64,000 bases of DNA, from NCBI RefSeq assembly GCF_014192105.1, contig NZ_JACHXK010000005.1:188804-252803 (forward strand), written 5' to 3'. Shown piece by piece: positions 8,738 to 17,183 of the stretch. Within the stretch, counting starts at the first letter, position 1, and each line of letters begins with the position of its first letter. The notes under the pieces were generated by a model. It ran no database searches. It was given only the letters and a program-made list of their open reading frames with translations, and was not told the DNA's origin. The position numbers were made by a program, and so were the translations under genes. The stretch comes from Paenibacillus phyllosphaerae. GTDB lineage: Bacteria > Bacillota > Bacilli > Paenibacillales > Paenibacillaceae.

Positions 8738-9223
8738 TTATTCCGGCTGACGCTGCAGCTGCAGGAATACCCTGAGCATCGCCAGGCGCCAGACGACGAT
8801 CATGCCGAACGCCAGAATGAAGAACAGCCCTGCCGTCTGCGGGATGCTGATATACGATTCCATCACGTCATGCAGCAGCAGACGGACGATGAAGAGAACC
8901 AGCAAGATGACGATGAACGTCTTGGACCGCTTCAGGACGATCTCCCCTTCGATCCGCTCCAGCTTGGATGTGCGGATGAGCGGGTACGCGAACAGCAGCG
9001 CGCCCGCGCCAAAGGCCCCTAGCGCCCAGATCCAAGTGATGCGCGTATCGGGTACGACGAACATGAGGAAGCCGGTCGACATCGCGAACGGCGGAATAAT
9101 GATTTTGCGCACCGAGACCGGACGGTTGGAAGCTCGCAAGCGCATAATGATAATGCCTCCGCCAACCAAGAGCGACATGACGATCGAGGCAATATGTGAG
9201 AATTGAAGAGAAGCCAGATTCAT
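8738..9223 (-). CDS. ccdC: CcdC family membrane protein (161 aa)
   Basis: Five hydrophobic segments are visible, including IASIVMSLLVGGGIIIM and the central WIWALGAFGAGALLFAY. The conserved RPVSVRKIIIPPFAMSTGF stretch follows helix 1. Length and layout match B. subtilis CcdC (about 160 aa), encoded near the CcdA/CcdB cytochrome c maturation genes there but not itself shown to be essential for it. It ends at the terminator shared with the MCP gene and has no ccdA nearby. Confidence 0.85.
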   Translation of the reverse strand: MNLASLQFSHIASIVMSLLVGGGIIIMRLRASNRPVSVRKIIIPPFAMSTGFLMFVVPDTRITWIWALGAFGAGALLFAYPLIRTSKLERIEGEIVLKRSKTFIVILLVLFIVRLLLHDVMESYISIPQTAGLFFILAFGMIVVWRLAMLRVFLQLQRQPE

Positions 9224-9385
9224 CTAAACAAAACCCCTTCTTCGACGGAAGCGACCGTACTTGAGTCAACATAAATGCTGATTCTATCGTACTGTAAACG
9301 CTACCTCGTATGCAAGACCGATGCGCATCGGAACCGTACGAGCCCGCTTATGGCCGTCCTCCGTCTGCAACTATCGCGTTACGGC

Positions 9386-10726
9386 TTATGCTTTGCGCCT
9401 GCTCGCAGCCCACTGCGTGAAGAGGGCAAAATCCCGCTCCACCTGATCCGCATACGCTAACGCCCAATGCGTGATCGTCGCGAAGAACGCGGCTTCATCC
9501 TCGCCCATCGCCTGAACGATCTCCGCTTCGCTATGGTAAGCGAGCAGCCCTTGCTCGACGTCGGCATCCGCGCGCGCGTGCAGTTTCGCCGTCAGCTGTC
9601 CCATCGTGGCAAGCACCGCGCCCATCTCCTCCGGGGCCAGAGCCGCCAGCTTCAGCCTTTTCTTATAAGGAGAACGCTCGCGCACGTAGAACTGCCGCTC
9701 CCCGATGGACAGCTCGCCCAGATAACGGTCCGCCTCATGGTGCATCGCCTGCTGGGTCATCACGACCCGGCGGCCTTGATGATAGTCGAAGGATTGCCAG
9801 AAGGATTCCTCGTACGGCATAAAATAAGCCGGGATCGGCGTCCGCACTTCCTTCACCTCAAGGACGATGTCGTCCTTGCCTTCTTCCCCGATGCCGGCTT
9901 CGATGAGCACGTAGTACCGGTCGAGTCCAAGGGAAGCCGTGCCCGAGCCGTGCTTGACCGCGATATCCTTGACTTTGTAGTGGTCCTCCGGCTGTCCCGT
10001 GTGCGAAGCAACCTGCTCAATATAATGCGGCCAAGCGGCCAGCAGCGCCGCTTCCTCTTCCGGCCCGGGCTGCACGATCTCCTCGCTCTGCGCGAACTGG
10101 CGGCCTCCCTGCATGAGCGCCGTCACCTTCTCCAACAGATGCTCGTCCTTGCGCTTGCGAAGCTTCCGGAGCAGCTTGCGCACGGGACCGTCCGCCGTCG
10201 TCTCGTTCACGACGAACGTCTGCGGATCCTCCTTCTGCCGGGCGAACCGCCGCATCTGCTTCGCGTAAGCCTCCAGATAGGAGACGATCGCTTCGTACTG
10301 GGCCCGTCTGTCCTGCTCCTTCGTTCGCCCAACCAGCGCAATGCTGACCGACATGCGCAGCAAATCATATAAGTACGAACCCAGGTATCCCTCGTCGAAA
10401 TCGTTCACGTCGTAGACCAGCTCGCCCGATTCCGTGCGGAATGCCCCGAAATTCTCCATATGCAGATCGCCCTGAATCCAGGTCGGGCGGCTCGGATCGG
10501 TATGATAAGGCAGATAATCCCGGCTCACGTCAAAATAAAACAGATAGGCGCTGCCGCGGAAGAAGGAGAACGGGCTCTCGGCCATTTTCCGATACTTGAC
10601 CGCACGCTTACGCCTGTCGAGTCCCATCAGCTTGCCGTCGAACTCCTCGAACACCGCCGTCAACGTCTGCTTACGCAACTTCTCGCGGGTATGCTTCACA
10701 TGTTCCGTCAAATGCGCGCCGCTCAT
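9386..10726 (-). CDS. DUF2252 family, kinase-like fold protein (446 aa)
   Basis: The sequence WIQGDLHMENFGAF followed by YDVNDFDEGYLGSYLYDL is the DUF2252 signature. It resembles the catalytic HGDLHxxN and metal-binding DFD of aminoglycoside-phosphotransferase-like kinases. The substrate is unknown. The start at 10726 (MSGAHLTEH) is chosen because AAGGAGGA lies 7-8 nt upstream; an upstream in-frame extension to 10879 runs through the divergent promoter and would be unconserved. It is transcribed away from a two-component system at 10860, with about 130 nt between the starts. Confidence 0.85.
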   Translation of the reverse strand: MSGAHLTEHVKHTREKLRKQTLTAVFEEFDGKLMGLDRRKRAVKYRKMAESPFSFFRGSAYLFYFDVSRDYLPYHTDPSRPTWIQGDLHMENFGAFRTESGELVYDVNDFDEGYLGSYLYDLLRMSVSIALVGRTKEQDRRAQYEAIVSYLEAYAKQMRRFARQKEDPQTFVVNETTADGPVRKLLRKLRKRKDEHLLEKVTALMQGGRQFAQSEEIVQPGPEEEAALLAAWPHYIEQVASHTGQPEDHYKVKDIAVKHGSGTASLGLDRYYVLIEAGIGEEGKDDIVLEVKEVRTPIPAYFMPYEESFWQSFDYHQGRRVVMTQQAMHHEADRYLGELSIGERQFYVRERSPYKKRLKLAALAPEEMGAVLATMGQLTAKLHARADADVEQGLLAYHSEAEIVQAMGEDEAAFFATITHWALAYADQVERDFALFTQWAASRRKA

Positions 10727-10859
10727 CACGTATTCCTCCTTCATCTTCCAAAAATACTCTTCTTCCCATAAGTGTACGCCCTCCACCAGCAATTGACAAT
10801 CGCACGTCCGTTCTCTTACCCTTGAGGCAGACACGCAAGAAGAACAAGGGAGTTGCAGG

Positions 10860-12605
10860 ATGAACAACGACCCTCGCATCCAGGAACTGCTAACGCTAAA
10901 GACGATTGCCGAGATGCTGAATCAGGCCGGCGGACTGACGACGCAGATGCTGAACCAAGTGCTGGAGAAGCTGCTGGCGCTGACCGGCCTGACGACCGCC
11001 TGGATTTTATTCATTGATGATAACGGATTCGAATCCGCGGCGGATCTGCAGCTGCCGCCGGCGCTGCTCTATGCGGATAAGCAGCCGATGCGCTGCGCCG
11101 GTTGCTCGTGCGTCAATCGCTTCCGAGACGGGCGGCTGGACCGCGCCGTCAATATTCTGAACTGCAAACGGATCGAAGATGCCATGGAGAACGATTGGGG
11201 CGATACGCGGGGCATTACGCATCATGCGACCGTACCGCTCCGCTCGGGTGAGCTGAAGTACGGCGTACTCAACGTCGCGGCTCCAGGCAAGCGCCACTTC
11301 GAAGGCGAAGAGCTGGCGCTCCTCGAAGGCGTCGCGCTGCAGATCGGCAGCGCGATCGAGCGTATGCATCTGTATGCCGCCGAGCAGCGGCGCTCGGATC
11401 TGTTCACGCGGCTCGGCGCATTCAGCCGCGCGCTCGGAGCCGCCGGCAGCCGAATGCGCAGCGAACAGACAGACATGAGGATGGAACGCGCCGATGAAGA
11501 TAACCCATGCCGCCTGATGCGTCATGCGGCAGCGCTGATCGGCGAACACTTCGACTGGCCGTTCGCGGCGCTGTTCACGGTGGACGGCCCCCATCTCGTG
11601 CTGCGCGCCATGTCCCTCGGCGGCGAGCTCAAGGCGCCGCAAGCGCGGATCCCGCTCCGCGGCTTCCCGTGGCTGCACGCAGCCGTACGCGCGCAAGAAG
11701 CCGCGTTGCTGGATAGCCAGCAGATCGCGGCGCTCTTCAGACGGCGGGAACTGAAACCCTATTGGCCGCCGCTCGAATATGCGCTCGCCGCCCCCATTCC
11801 GTCCGGCAGCGCTCGGAGCGCCGGACTGCTGCTCGTCGGCGACACCGTTCGCGGCAAGCGCGCCGGCGCGGAACGCGATGTGCTCGAGGCGCTCGGCGAG
11901 CATCTGGCCATCGTCCTCGAGAGCGATGAGTTGGAAGCGAACCGCCGTGAGCTGGCGCGGCTCGAAGAACGCAACAAGCTGGCGCGCGATCTGCATGATT
12001 CGGTCTCGCAGATGCTCTTCTCCTTGTCGATGACCGCCAAGGGCGTGGAGAGCCTGGTTCGCGAGCAGGCGGCCGAGGAGGCGATCGCCTCCGTCCGCGA
12101 CATGCAGGATCTGTCCCAGCATGCCTTGAAGGAGATGCGCGCGCTCATCATGCAGCTGCGCCCTGCCGGATTGGAGGCGGGCCTTGCGACGGCGCTGGGC
12201 AGCTACGGCGAGAAGCTTGGCCTGACGGTCAGCGCTCAGGTGCACGGGCTGCGCGCGCTGCCGCGCAGCGTGGAGGAAGCGCTCTGGCGGATCGGCCAAG
12301 AGGCGCTGAACAATATTCGCAAGCATGCGGGAACGACGGAAGCGAGCGTGACGCTGACGCTCGGGCAAGACAGCGTCCTGTTGCGCATTGCCGACACCGG
12401 GCGCGGCATCGCGAAGAAGCGGTTGCGCCAGCTGCCTCCGGCCTCGCTCGGATTGTCGACGATGGAGGAGCGCGCCGCCGCGCTTGGCGGCCGTTTTCAA
12501 CTGACAACGTCACCGAAAGGCGGTACTATAATTGAAGTACATGTGCCGCTTGCAGCGGACGAACAGCGGAACAAACGGGCAAGGAGAGAAAATCATGACG
12601 ATTAA
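10860..12605 (+). CDS. Cytoplasmic sensor histidine kinase, GAF plus HisKA_3, with cysteine cluster (581 aa)
   Basis: No transmembrane helix is visible. An N-terminal GAF-like domain carries Cys79, Cys82, Cys84 and Cys102 (MRCAGCSC and LNCKR). A second GAF-like region follows (about 205-365). The NarL-type dimerisation motif is NKLARDLHDSVSQMLFS (His379), and the ATPase has EALNNIRKHA and ADTGRGI. The cysteine cluster recalls the redox-sensing AirS (YhcS) kinase of Staphylococcus, whose GAF binds an iron-sulfur cluster; this is a comparison, not proof. The end overlaps the response regulator start by 11 nt, so the two are coupled. Confidence 0.88.
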   Translation: MNNDPRIQELLTLKTIAEMLNQAGGLTTQMLNQVLEKLLALTGLTTAWILFIDDNGFESAADLQLPPALLYADKQPMRCAGCSCVNRFRDGRLDRAVNILNCKRIEDAMENDWGDTRGITHHATVPLRSGELKYGVLNVAAPGKRHFEGEELALLEGVALQIGSAIERMHLYAAEQRRSDLFTRLGAFSRALGAAGSRMRSEQTDMRMERADEDNPCRLMRHAAALIGEHFDWPFAALFTVDGPHLVLRAMSLGGELKAPQARIPLRGFPWLHAAVRAQEAALLDSQQIAALFRRRELKPYWPPLEYALAAPIPSGSARSAGLLLVGDTVRGKRAGAERDVLEALGEHLAIVLESDELEANRRELARLEERNKLARDLHDSVSQMLFSLSMTAKGVESLVREQAAEEAIASVRDMQDLSQHALKEMRALIMQLRPAGLEAGLATALGSYGEKLGLTVSAQVHGLRALPRSVEEALWRIGQEALNNIRKHAGTTEASVTLTLGQDSVLLRIADTGRGIAKKRLRQLPPASLGLSTMEERAAALGGRFQLTTSPKGGTIIEVHVPLAADEQRNKRARRENHDD

Positions 12606-13275
12606 ATTGCTGCTGGCCGATGACCATGCGATGGTGCGCCGCGGGCTTCAGGTGTTCCTGCAAACCCAGAAGGACTTGAAGCTGGTCGGCGAAGCCGCCA
12701 ACGGAGAAGAGACGCTCGAGCAAGTCGCGCTCACGGCGCCGGATGTCGTGCTGATGGACTTGAACATGCCGGTGCTGGACGGGATCGAGACGACGAAGCG
12801 GCTGCGCGAGGCGCACCCGGAAGTGAAAGTCATCGTCCTGACCTCCTTCTCCGACCACGATCACGTCCTGCCCGCTATCCGCGCCGGCGCTAAAGGCTAT
12901 CTGCTTAAGGATATCGAGCCGGAGGAGCTCGTCCGCGCGATCCGACGCGTCCATCAAGGGCAGGTGGAGCTCCATCCGGATGCCGCCAGCACGCTCATGA
13001 ACGGCCTCGCCATGCCGGAGCAGCCCGTCGCGGCGCCAGCGGTGCCTGCCCGCGCCTCGGCTGATGTGTTCGGCGAATTAACGCCCAGAGAGCTCGATGT
13101 GCTCGATCAGATCGCGCGCGGCAAGAGCAACAAGGAGATCAGCGAGATTCTCCATATCACGGAGAAGACGGTCAAAACCCACGTCAGCCACCTGCTCGAC
13201 AAGCTCGGCTGCGCCGATCGCACGCAGGCCGCCATTCTGGCGATCAAGCACGGCAGGGGCGAAGCGGCATCATAG
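12595..13275 (+). CDS. NarL/LuxR-type response regulator (226 aa)
   Basis: The receiver domain has the acidic pair LLLADDHAMVRRG, phosphoacceptor Asp55 (VLMDLNMPVLDG), Thr (VLTSFSD) and Lys (GYLLKDIEPEEL). An Ala/Pro linker (about 145-160) leads to the LuxR helix-turn-helix LTPRELDVLDQIARGKSNKE with ITEKTVKTHVSHLLDKL. The start at 12595 has AAGGAGAG about 7 nt upstream and lies inside the kinase gene end. It is the partner of the GAF kinase. Likely targets are unknown; the divergent DUF2252 gene is a candidate. Confidence 0.93.
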   Translation: MTIKLLLADDHAMVRRGLQVFLQTQKDLKLVGEAANGEETLEQVALTAPDVVLMDLNMPVLDGIETTKRLREAHPEVKVIVLTSFSDHDHVLPAIRAGAKGYLLKDIEPEELVRAIRRVHQGQVELHPDAASTLMNGLAMPEQPVAAPAVPARASADVFGELTPRELDVLDQIARGKSNKEISEILHITEKTVKTHVSHLLDKLGCADRTQAAILAIKHGRGEAAS

Positions 13276-13406
13276 CCGCAGCTGGCAGGCGTTCCCCATG
13301 CGCCGTTCCCATACGGCGCGCGGACGCGTCGCGCTGCCTGCCGTCCTCTACGTTAGTGTTTGCCGGCGTAAGATGGCTGTCCGGTTCTCCGTCCAAAGTC
13401 GCAGAG

Positions 13407-13433
13407 CGCTCAACCTTTTGGTCGAGCGTTTTT
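13407..13433 (+). terminator. Rho-independent terminator after the two-component system
   Basis: CGCTCAACC, TTTT loop, GGTCGAGCG, then a run of five T residues. Confidence 0.75.
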
Positions 13434-13532
13434 GCGCTGCATAATCCTCCCTCCTGCCGACGCGCCCCAGCCTCCCTCCACGCTATAATGGGTACAACTC
13501 AATCGCGAATCCCCCTATAGAAAGGACGTCCC

Positions 13533-14099
13533 ATGATGAAAATCCTCTTCGTAGCCGGCAGCAACCATCCGTCTGCCACCAGCACCAACCTAAGCCTTTA
13601 CTTGGAGCGCCTGGCCCGTGCGCAAGGCTTCGACACTTCCTTCTGCAACCTGCACGCCGAGCCGCTTCCGTTCTACTCGCCGCAAGGCATCGGCGCGGAG
13701 GAGGCGAATGTGCGCGCCTTCAAGCGCCAACTGCAAGAAGCCGATGCGATCGTGCTTGCGTCGCCGGAATATCACGGCAGCATCAGCGGCGTGCTCAAGA
13801 ATGCGCTCGATTTTGCCTCGCAGGATGATTTCCGCGGCAAGCCGGTCCTGTCGGTCAGCTCCGCAGGCGGCGCGGTCGGCGTTAGCTCGCTGCAGCAGCT
13901 GCAGGCCATCGTCCGCAACCTGCACGGCATCAATGCGCCGGAATGGCTGTCCATCGGCAGCGCGCAGCGGCGTCCGTTCGAGAAGGCATCGCACGGCGAC
14001 TATGAGGTCGAGTCGAGCATCGAGGACCGCATCCACCGCGTGCTCGGCAGCTTCCTCACGCTGGCCCGCGCGCTTGGCAGCCACAAGACCCACGCGTAA
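13533..14099 (+). CDS. NADPH-dependent FMN reductase / azoreductase-like flavoprotein (188 aa)
   Basis: Flavodoxin-like fold: FVAGSNHPSATSTNLSLYL is the FMN phosphate-binding loop, with LASPEYHGSISGVLKNALD as the second flavin loop typical of the NADPH-dependent FMN reductase family (YhdA, azobenzene reductases). It likely reduces free FMN, quinones or azo compounds with NAD(P)H in the cytosol. AAAGGA lies 6 nt before the first of two adjacent ATG codons. It appears monocistronic and ends at a shared terminator with pdaA. Confidence 0.9.
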   Translation: MMKILFVAGSNHPSATSTNLSLYLERLARAQGFDTSFCNLHAEPLPFYSPQGIGAEEANVRAFKRQLQEADAIVLASPEYHGSISGVLKNALDFASQDDFRGKPVLSVSSAGGAVGVSSLQQLQAIVRNLHGINAPEWLSIGSAQRRPFEKASHGDYEVESSIEDRIHRVLGSFLTLARALGSHKTHA

Positions 14100-14154
14100 G
14101 AGCGGCTGCAGTCAGATTAGGGGCTGCCGATAACAAGCCTCACGAGCATGGCAA

Positions 14155-14184
14155 AAAGCGCCCGTTCCTCCGAACGGGCGCTTT
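14155..14184. terminator. Bidirectional terminator
   Basis: AAAGCGCCCGTTC, four-base loop, GAACGGGCGCTTT: a perfect 13-bp stem between converging genes. Confidence 0.9.
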
Positions 14185-14196
14185 CTTCTTGCTTGT

Positions 14197-14985
14197 CTAC
14201 CGGTATTGCTTCGCGGTCAGCTGATCGATCCGCTTGAAGGTGTAGCCCTTTGCTTTGGCATCATCGATAATTCGAGCCATCGCGCCCGCATTGTCGGAAG
14301 ATACCGAGTGGAGCAGGATGACCGCCCCCGGATGGAGCTGCGCCATCACGCTGTCATACGCGTATTGCGGGCCACGCTGCGCTTTGGTATCCCAATCCTT
14401 ATAGGCGATCGACCAGAACACATTCGTGTACCCCGCCTGCTTGCTGGCTGCCAGCACCCGGTCGCTGAAGATGCCCCGCGGCGGGCGAAGATAGTGCATC
14501 TCCTTCTGCGGCGTCAGCTCCGCCACCGCATCGCGCACCTTATTCAGCTCCTCATGGATCCGCGCGTCCGGAATCGTCGACATATCCGGATGGCTCCACG
14601 AGTGGTTGCCGACCAAGTGCCCTTCCGCCACCATCCGCTTCACCAGCTCCGGCTGATCCTTCACATAATGTCCCGTGATGAAGAAGACGGCCGGGACCCC
14701 TTTGGCCTTCAATACATCCAGAATTTGCGTCGTGCAGCCATTCTCATAGCCGCTATCGAAGGTCAGATAGATATCCTTGCTCGCCGTATCGCCAAGGAAT
14801 ATGGCGTCGTGCTTCTTGACGATATCCATGAAGCCCTCTTGCGCGATGGACGGAAGCTCTCCTCCCTTGCTCTTCTTGAACCCGAAATGATAGGCGCGCC
14901 CGTCCGCATAGGTATCCGCCGATCCTACGCCGATTGAAGCAGCGGCCGCCGTCAAAATCAGCAGCATCACGAAAATACGCCGCAT
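14197..14985 (-). CDS. pdaA: PdaA-like polysaccharide deacetylase (262 aa)
   Basis: An N-terminal signal peptide (MRRIFVMLLILTAAAASIGV) is followed by the N-terminal FGFKKSKGGELPSI typical of delta-lactam-biosynthetic deacetylases. The NodB motifs are YLTFDSGYENG, GHLVGNHSWSHP (metal His residues) and LRPPRGIFSDRV. PdaA removes the acetyl group of muramic acid during muramic-delta-lactam formation in spore cortex. This fits a spore former. Length matches B. subtilis PdaA (263 aa). Confidence 0.9.
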   Translation of the reverse strand: MRRIFVMLLILTAAAASIGVGSADTYADGRAYHFGFKKSKGGELPSIAQEGFMDIVKKHDAIFLGDTASKDIYLTFDSGYENGCTTQILDVLKAKGVPAVFFITGHYVKDQPELVKRMVAEGHLVGNHSWSHPDMSTIPDARIHEELNKVRDAVAELTPQKEMHYLRPPRGIFSDRVLAASKQAGYTNVFWSIAYKDWDTKAQRGPQYAYDSVMAQLHPGAVILLHSVSSDNAGAMARIIDDAKAKGYTFKRIDQLTAKQYR

Positions 14986-15109
14986 CGTTCATCCTCCCTG
15001 CACCAGCCCGCGATAAAAGAGCTGTATTTTTACATTCAGGGTTAGAATGACACGACGGGCGTATTTCCACACCTGCCAAATTGAGGTTATCCGAGTCTAA
15101 GCGAGCCGA

Positions 15110-16264
15110 TTAATTCGCCGCTTCTGTTGTTGCATCAGCTTCAGTCGATGCGTCAGAAGTTTCTGTAGTCGTTTCGGTCGTTGTTTCCGTTGTCGTCTCC
15201 GTTGTAGAAGCAGCACTTTCTTCAGTCGTAGCCGTTGCTTCTTCCGTTGTTGTCGCTTCTTCAGTCGTTGTTGCTTCTTCAGTCGTTGTTGCTTCTTCAG
15301 TCGTTGTTGCTTCTTCCGTTGTCGTTGTCGCTTCCGCCGTTTCGGTACCATCAGCCTCAGCTGCCGTCTCGTCTACGACGATAACGCTGGACGTCGTAGG
15401 TTCCCACATCACGTTCAGCTGGAACGCTTCGCTCAGGAAGCGCAGCGGTACGACGACGCGGTTATTGATCGATTGCACCGATACGTCGAGCGTAACTTTC
15501 TCACCGTTAATGTAGGCTTCATTGCTGCCCAAGACAAGCTTGACCTCGACACCGTCACGCGTAACCGTTACGGACTTCGTCGCGCTGTCATAGGCGACCT
15601 CAGCCTCGAGCGCTTCCGCGATCGCGCGGAACGGAACAAGCACGCGGCCGTCTTTTTGGATCGGCGCTACATCGAACTTCGGCTCTTTGCCGTTCACGTA
15701 CGCTTTAATGCCTTTCTTGCCTTTCTTCTCCTTCAGCTTGCCCAGCACCACGTAAGCTTCCACATTGGACGGATCTTCTTGCACGATCTCGGCCTGCGTC
15801 GCTTCCGCGGCGTCCACATTGCCTTCGGCTTCGAGCTCGGAGACAAGCCCGGACAGATCTTCCTGGTCCTCGGCCGTTACGTCGATGCCGTATTTATCTT
15901 TCAACAGCTCGGCGATCCGCTCACCAGCTGGTTTGTCTTTCGTGTTTTCGTACGCTTTTTCCAGTCCCTTGCTGTTCCCCTTCTTGCCTTTGCCGCCGTC
16001 TGCGCCTTCTTCCGCTACAGCGTCAGCATCCGTCTCAGCTTCATCAGACGCCTCAGCTTGGTCCTCCGTATCAACCGTTACTTGATCGGCCGTTGCGTCT
16101 TCGGAGGTCGTTGCTGTACTGTCTTTTTGCTCCGTATCCTTCTGCGTTTGCTCTTCGACGGACTTAGACTTACCTCCGCGCTCGGCATAAACATCGTCAA
16201 TCGCGACGACATTAAGCAGCAAAGCAGCAGACAATGCGGATACAGCCAGTACGTTCTTTTTCAT
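15110..16264 (-). CDS. Secreted copper-amine-oxidase-N-domain (stalk) protein with Thr/Glu repeat tail (384 aa)
   Basis: Signal peptide MKKNVLAVSALSAALLLNVV, then an acidic low-complexity stretch (about 30-95). Two copies of the stalk domain common in Paenibacillus surface proteins follow: VAPIQKDGRVLVPFRAIAEA and VSVQSINNRVVVPLRFLSEA (about 200-300). The tail has five or six TTTEEA repeats, encoded by 18-bp direct repeats at about 15235-15330, then TTTE repeats. The stalk domain is not catalytic by itself. The tail is probably extended and wall-spanning (inference). Repeat number may vary between strains. Confidence 0.85.
   Translation of the reverse strand: MKKNVLAVSALSAALLLNVVAIDDVYAERGGKSKSVEEQTQKDTEQKDSTATTSEDATADQVTVDTEDQAEASDEAETDADAVAEEGADGGKGKKGNSKGLEKAYENTKDKPAGERIAELLKDKYGIDVTAEDQEDLSGLVSELEAEGNVDAAEATQAEIVQEDPSNVEAYVVLGKLKEKKGKKGIKAYVNGKEPKFDVAPIQKDGRVLVPFRAIAEALEAEVAYDSATKSVTVTRDGVEVKLVLGSNEAYINGEKVTLDVSVQSINNRVVVPLRFLSEAFQLNVMWEPTTSSVIVVDETAAEADGTETAEATTTTEEATTTEEATTTEEATTTEEATTTEEATATTEESAASTTETTTETTTETTTETSDASTEADATTEAAN
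15235..15330. repeat. 18-bp tandem repeats inside the stalk-protein gene
   Basis: Units of the form GTTGCTTCTTCAGTCGTT are repeated head to tail, encoding TTTEEA. They are in multiples of three, so copy change would alter tail length without a frameshift. Confidence 0.85.
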
Positions 16265-16357
16265 GAATTACGGTTCCCCCTTGGATGTTTGGTTTGTCCT
16301 CTCCCCCTCATTTTTATCGAATTGTAGCGGCTTCGTCAAAGTTACTATTTGGAAAAA

Positions 16358-16382
16358 GGCCGGAAATTCAGGATTTTCCGGC
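16358..16382 (-). terminator. Terminator of ywbE
   Basis: On the minus strand GCCGGAAA and TTTCCGGC pair, followed by CTTTTTCC. Confidence 0.75.
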
Positions 16383-16408
16383 AATTTTCTTAAACACACT
16401 GTCGAATA

Positions 16409-16609
16409 TTAGCCCTCGATAATCGCTTTGACCCGGCCGACCTGCCCGTCCGTCAATCTCACTTTGATGCCGTGCGGATGATTCGGGGATTTGGTCAGCA
16501 GATCCTTCACTACCCCGCGTGTCAGCTTGCCTGTCCGCTGGTCCTGCTTCAATACAATATCGACGGTTAAGCCCGGCCGGATCGCCGCGCGCTGTTGTCC
16601 ATTCGTCAT
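16409..16609 (-). CDS. ywbE: YwbE family protein (66 aa)
   Basis: TVDIVLKQDQRTGKLTRGVV and SPNHPHGIKVRLTDGQVGRV are the family core. YwbE proteins are about 65 aa and of unknown function; the sequence suggests a small beta fold. The start at 16609 (MTNGQQRAAIRPG) is chosen for family length and an AGGAG 11 nt upstream. The frame stays open to an ATG at 16699, whose extra 30 residues are not part of the family. It is divergent from the Fur-boxed DUF1450 gene. Confidence 0.85.
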   Translation of the reverse strand: MTNGQQRAAIRPGLTVDIVLKQDQRTGKLTRGVVKDLLTKSPNHPHGIKVRLTDGQVGRVKAIIEG

Positions 16610-16749
16610 TTTCTCATACACTCCTTGCTTCTCGAATCTGTCGGATATTTCCTTATAGAGGTTACCATGCAAGAACCCGATCTTCAAATTGCTGGCCATT
16701 TCTTACAAACCGGATCATTTCATGCTCGCCCACCAATTGACAGCTTAAA

Positions 16750-16764
16750 TGATAATGAATATCA
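16750..16764. promoter_or_regulatory. Fur box
   Basis: TGATAATGAATATCA matches the Bacillus 7-1-7 Fur site TGATAATnATTATCA with one mismatch. It lies between ywbE and the DUF1450 gene, 45 nt before the latter's start. Confidence 0.75.
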
Positions 16765-16808
16765 TTGAGAACATATAATGCGACCATCCCGGAGAGGTGG
16801 ACACGGAC

Positions 16809-17039
16809 ATGAAGAAGATCAAGTATTGCTGCAGGAATTTCCGCCATGGCTCGAAGACCGTATACAAGACGCTGAAGGCCGAATTTCCCGACCTGAAGCA
16901 GAAGAAGAAGAAGAAGGATTGTCTGGGCAACTGCAAAACGTGCGCCAAGCAGTGCTTCGTGACGATCGGCAAGAAAGAGGTCGTCGTCGCCAAGTCGGCC
17001 GAAGCGCTCTACGGCCTGCTCAAAGAACGAATCGGCTAA
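16809..17039 (+). CDS. DUF1450 (YuzB-like) cysteine-rich small protein (76 aa)
   Basis: MKKIKYCCRNFRHGSKTVY and CLGNCKTCAKQCFVTIGKK mark DUF1450. The four cysteines of CLGNCKTCAKQC plus CC near the N terminus suggest thioredoxin-like-ferredoxin type metal or disulfide chemistry (inference). A lysine-rich insert QKKKKK separates the halves. Start 16809 has GGAGAGG 11 nt upstream; a GTG at 16797 overlaps that sequence and is less likely. A Fur box just upstream and ferritin downstream point to an iron-related role. Confidence 0.85.
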   Translation: MKKIKYCCRNFRHGSKTVYKTLKAEFPDLKQKKKKKDCLGNCKTCAKQCFVTIGKKEVVVAKSAEALYGLLKERIG

Positions 17040-17183
17040 CGGTTGGCTACTGGGCTAATTTGCCTATTATGTGGTACACTATAAGGGCGAATGCGGGCTC
17101 CTGTACGGATGTGAACGCCAGCATCCAGGCGAGAGTCCTCTTGAACTTTAACCTCTATTAACTATGGAAAGGTGCGTGAACCC

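Noticed and set aside
11007-12500. 497-aa minus-strand ORF opposite the GAF kinase
   Set aside because: Shadow frame, Arg-rich, no motif.
16745-16993. 82-aa minus-strand ORF opposite the DUF1450 gene
   Set aside because: The poly-Phe run is the antisense of the lysine-rich insert of DUF1450.
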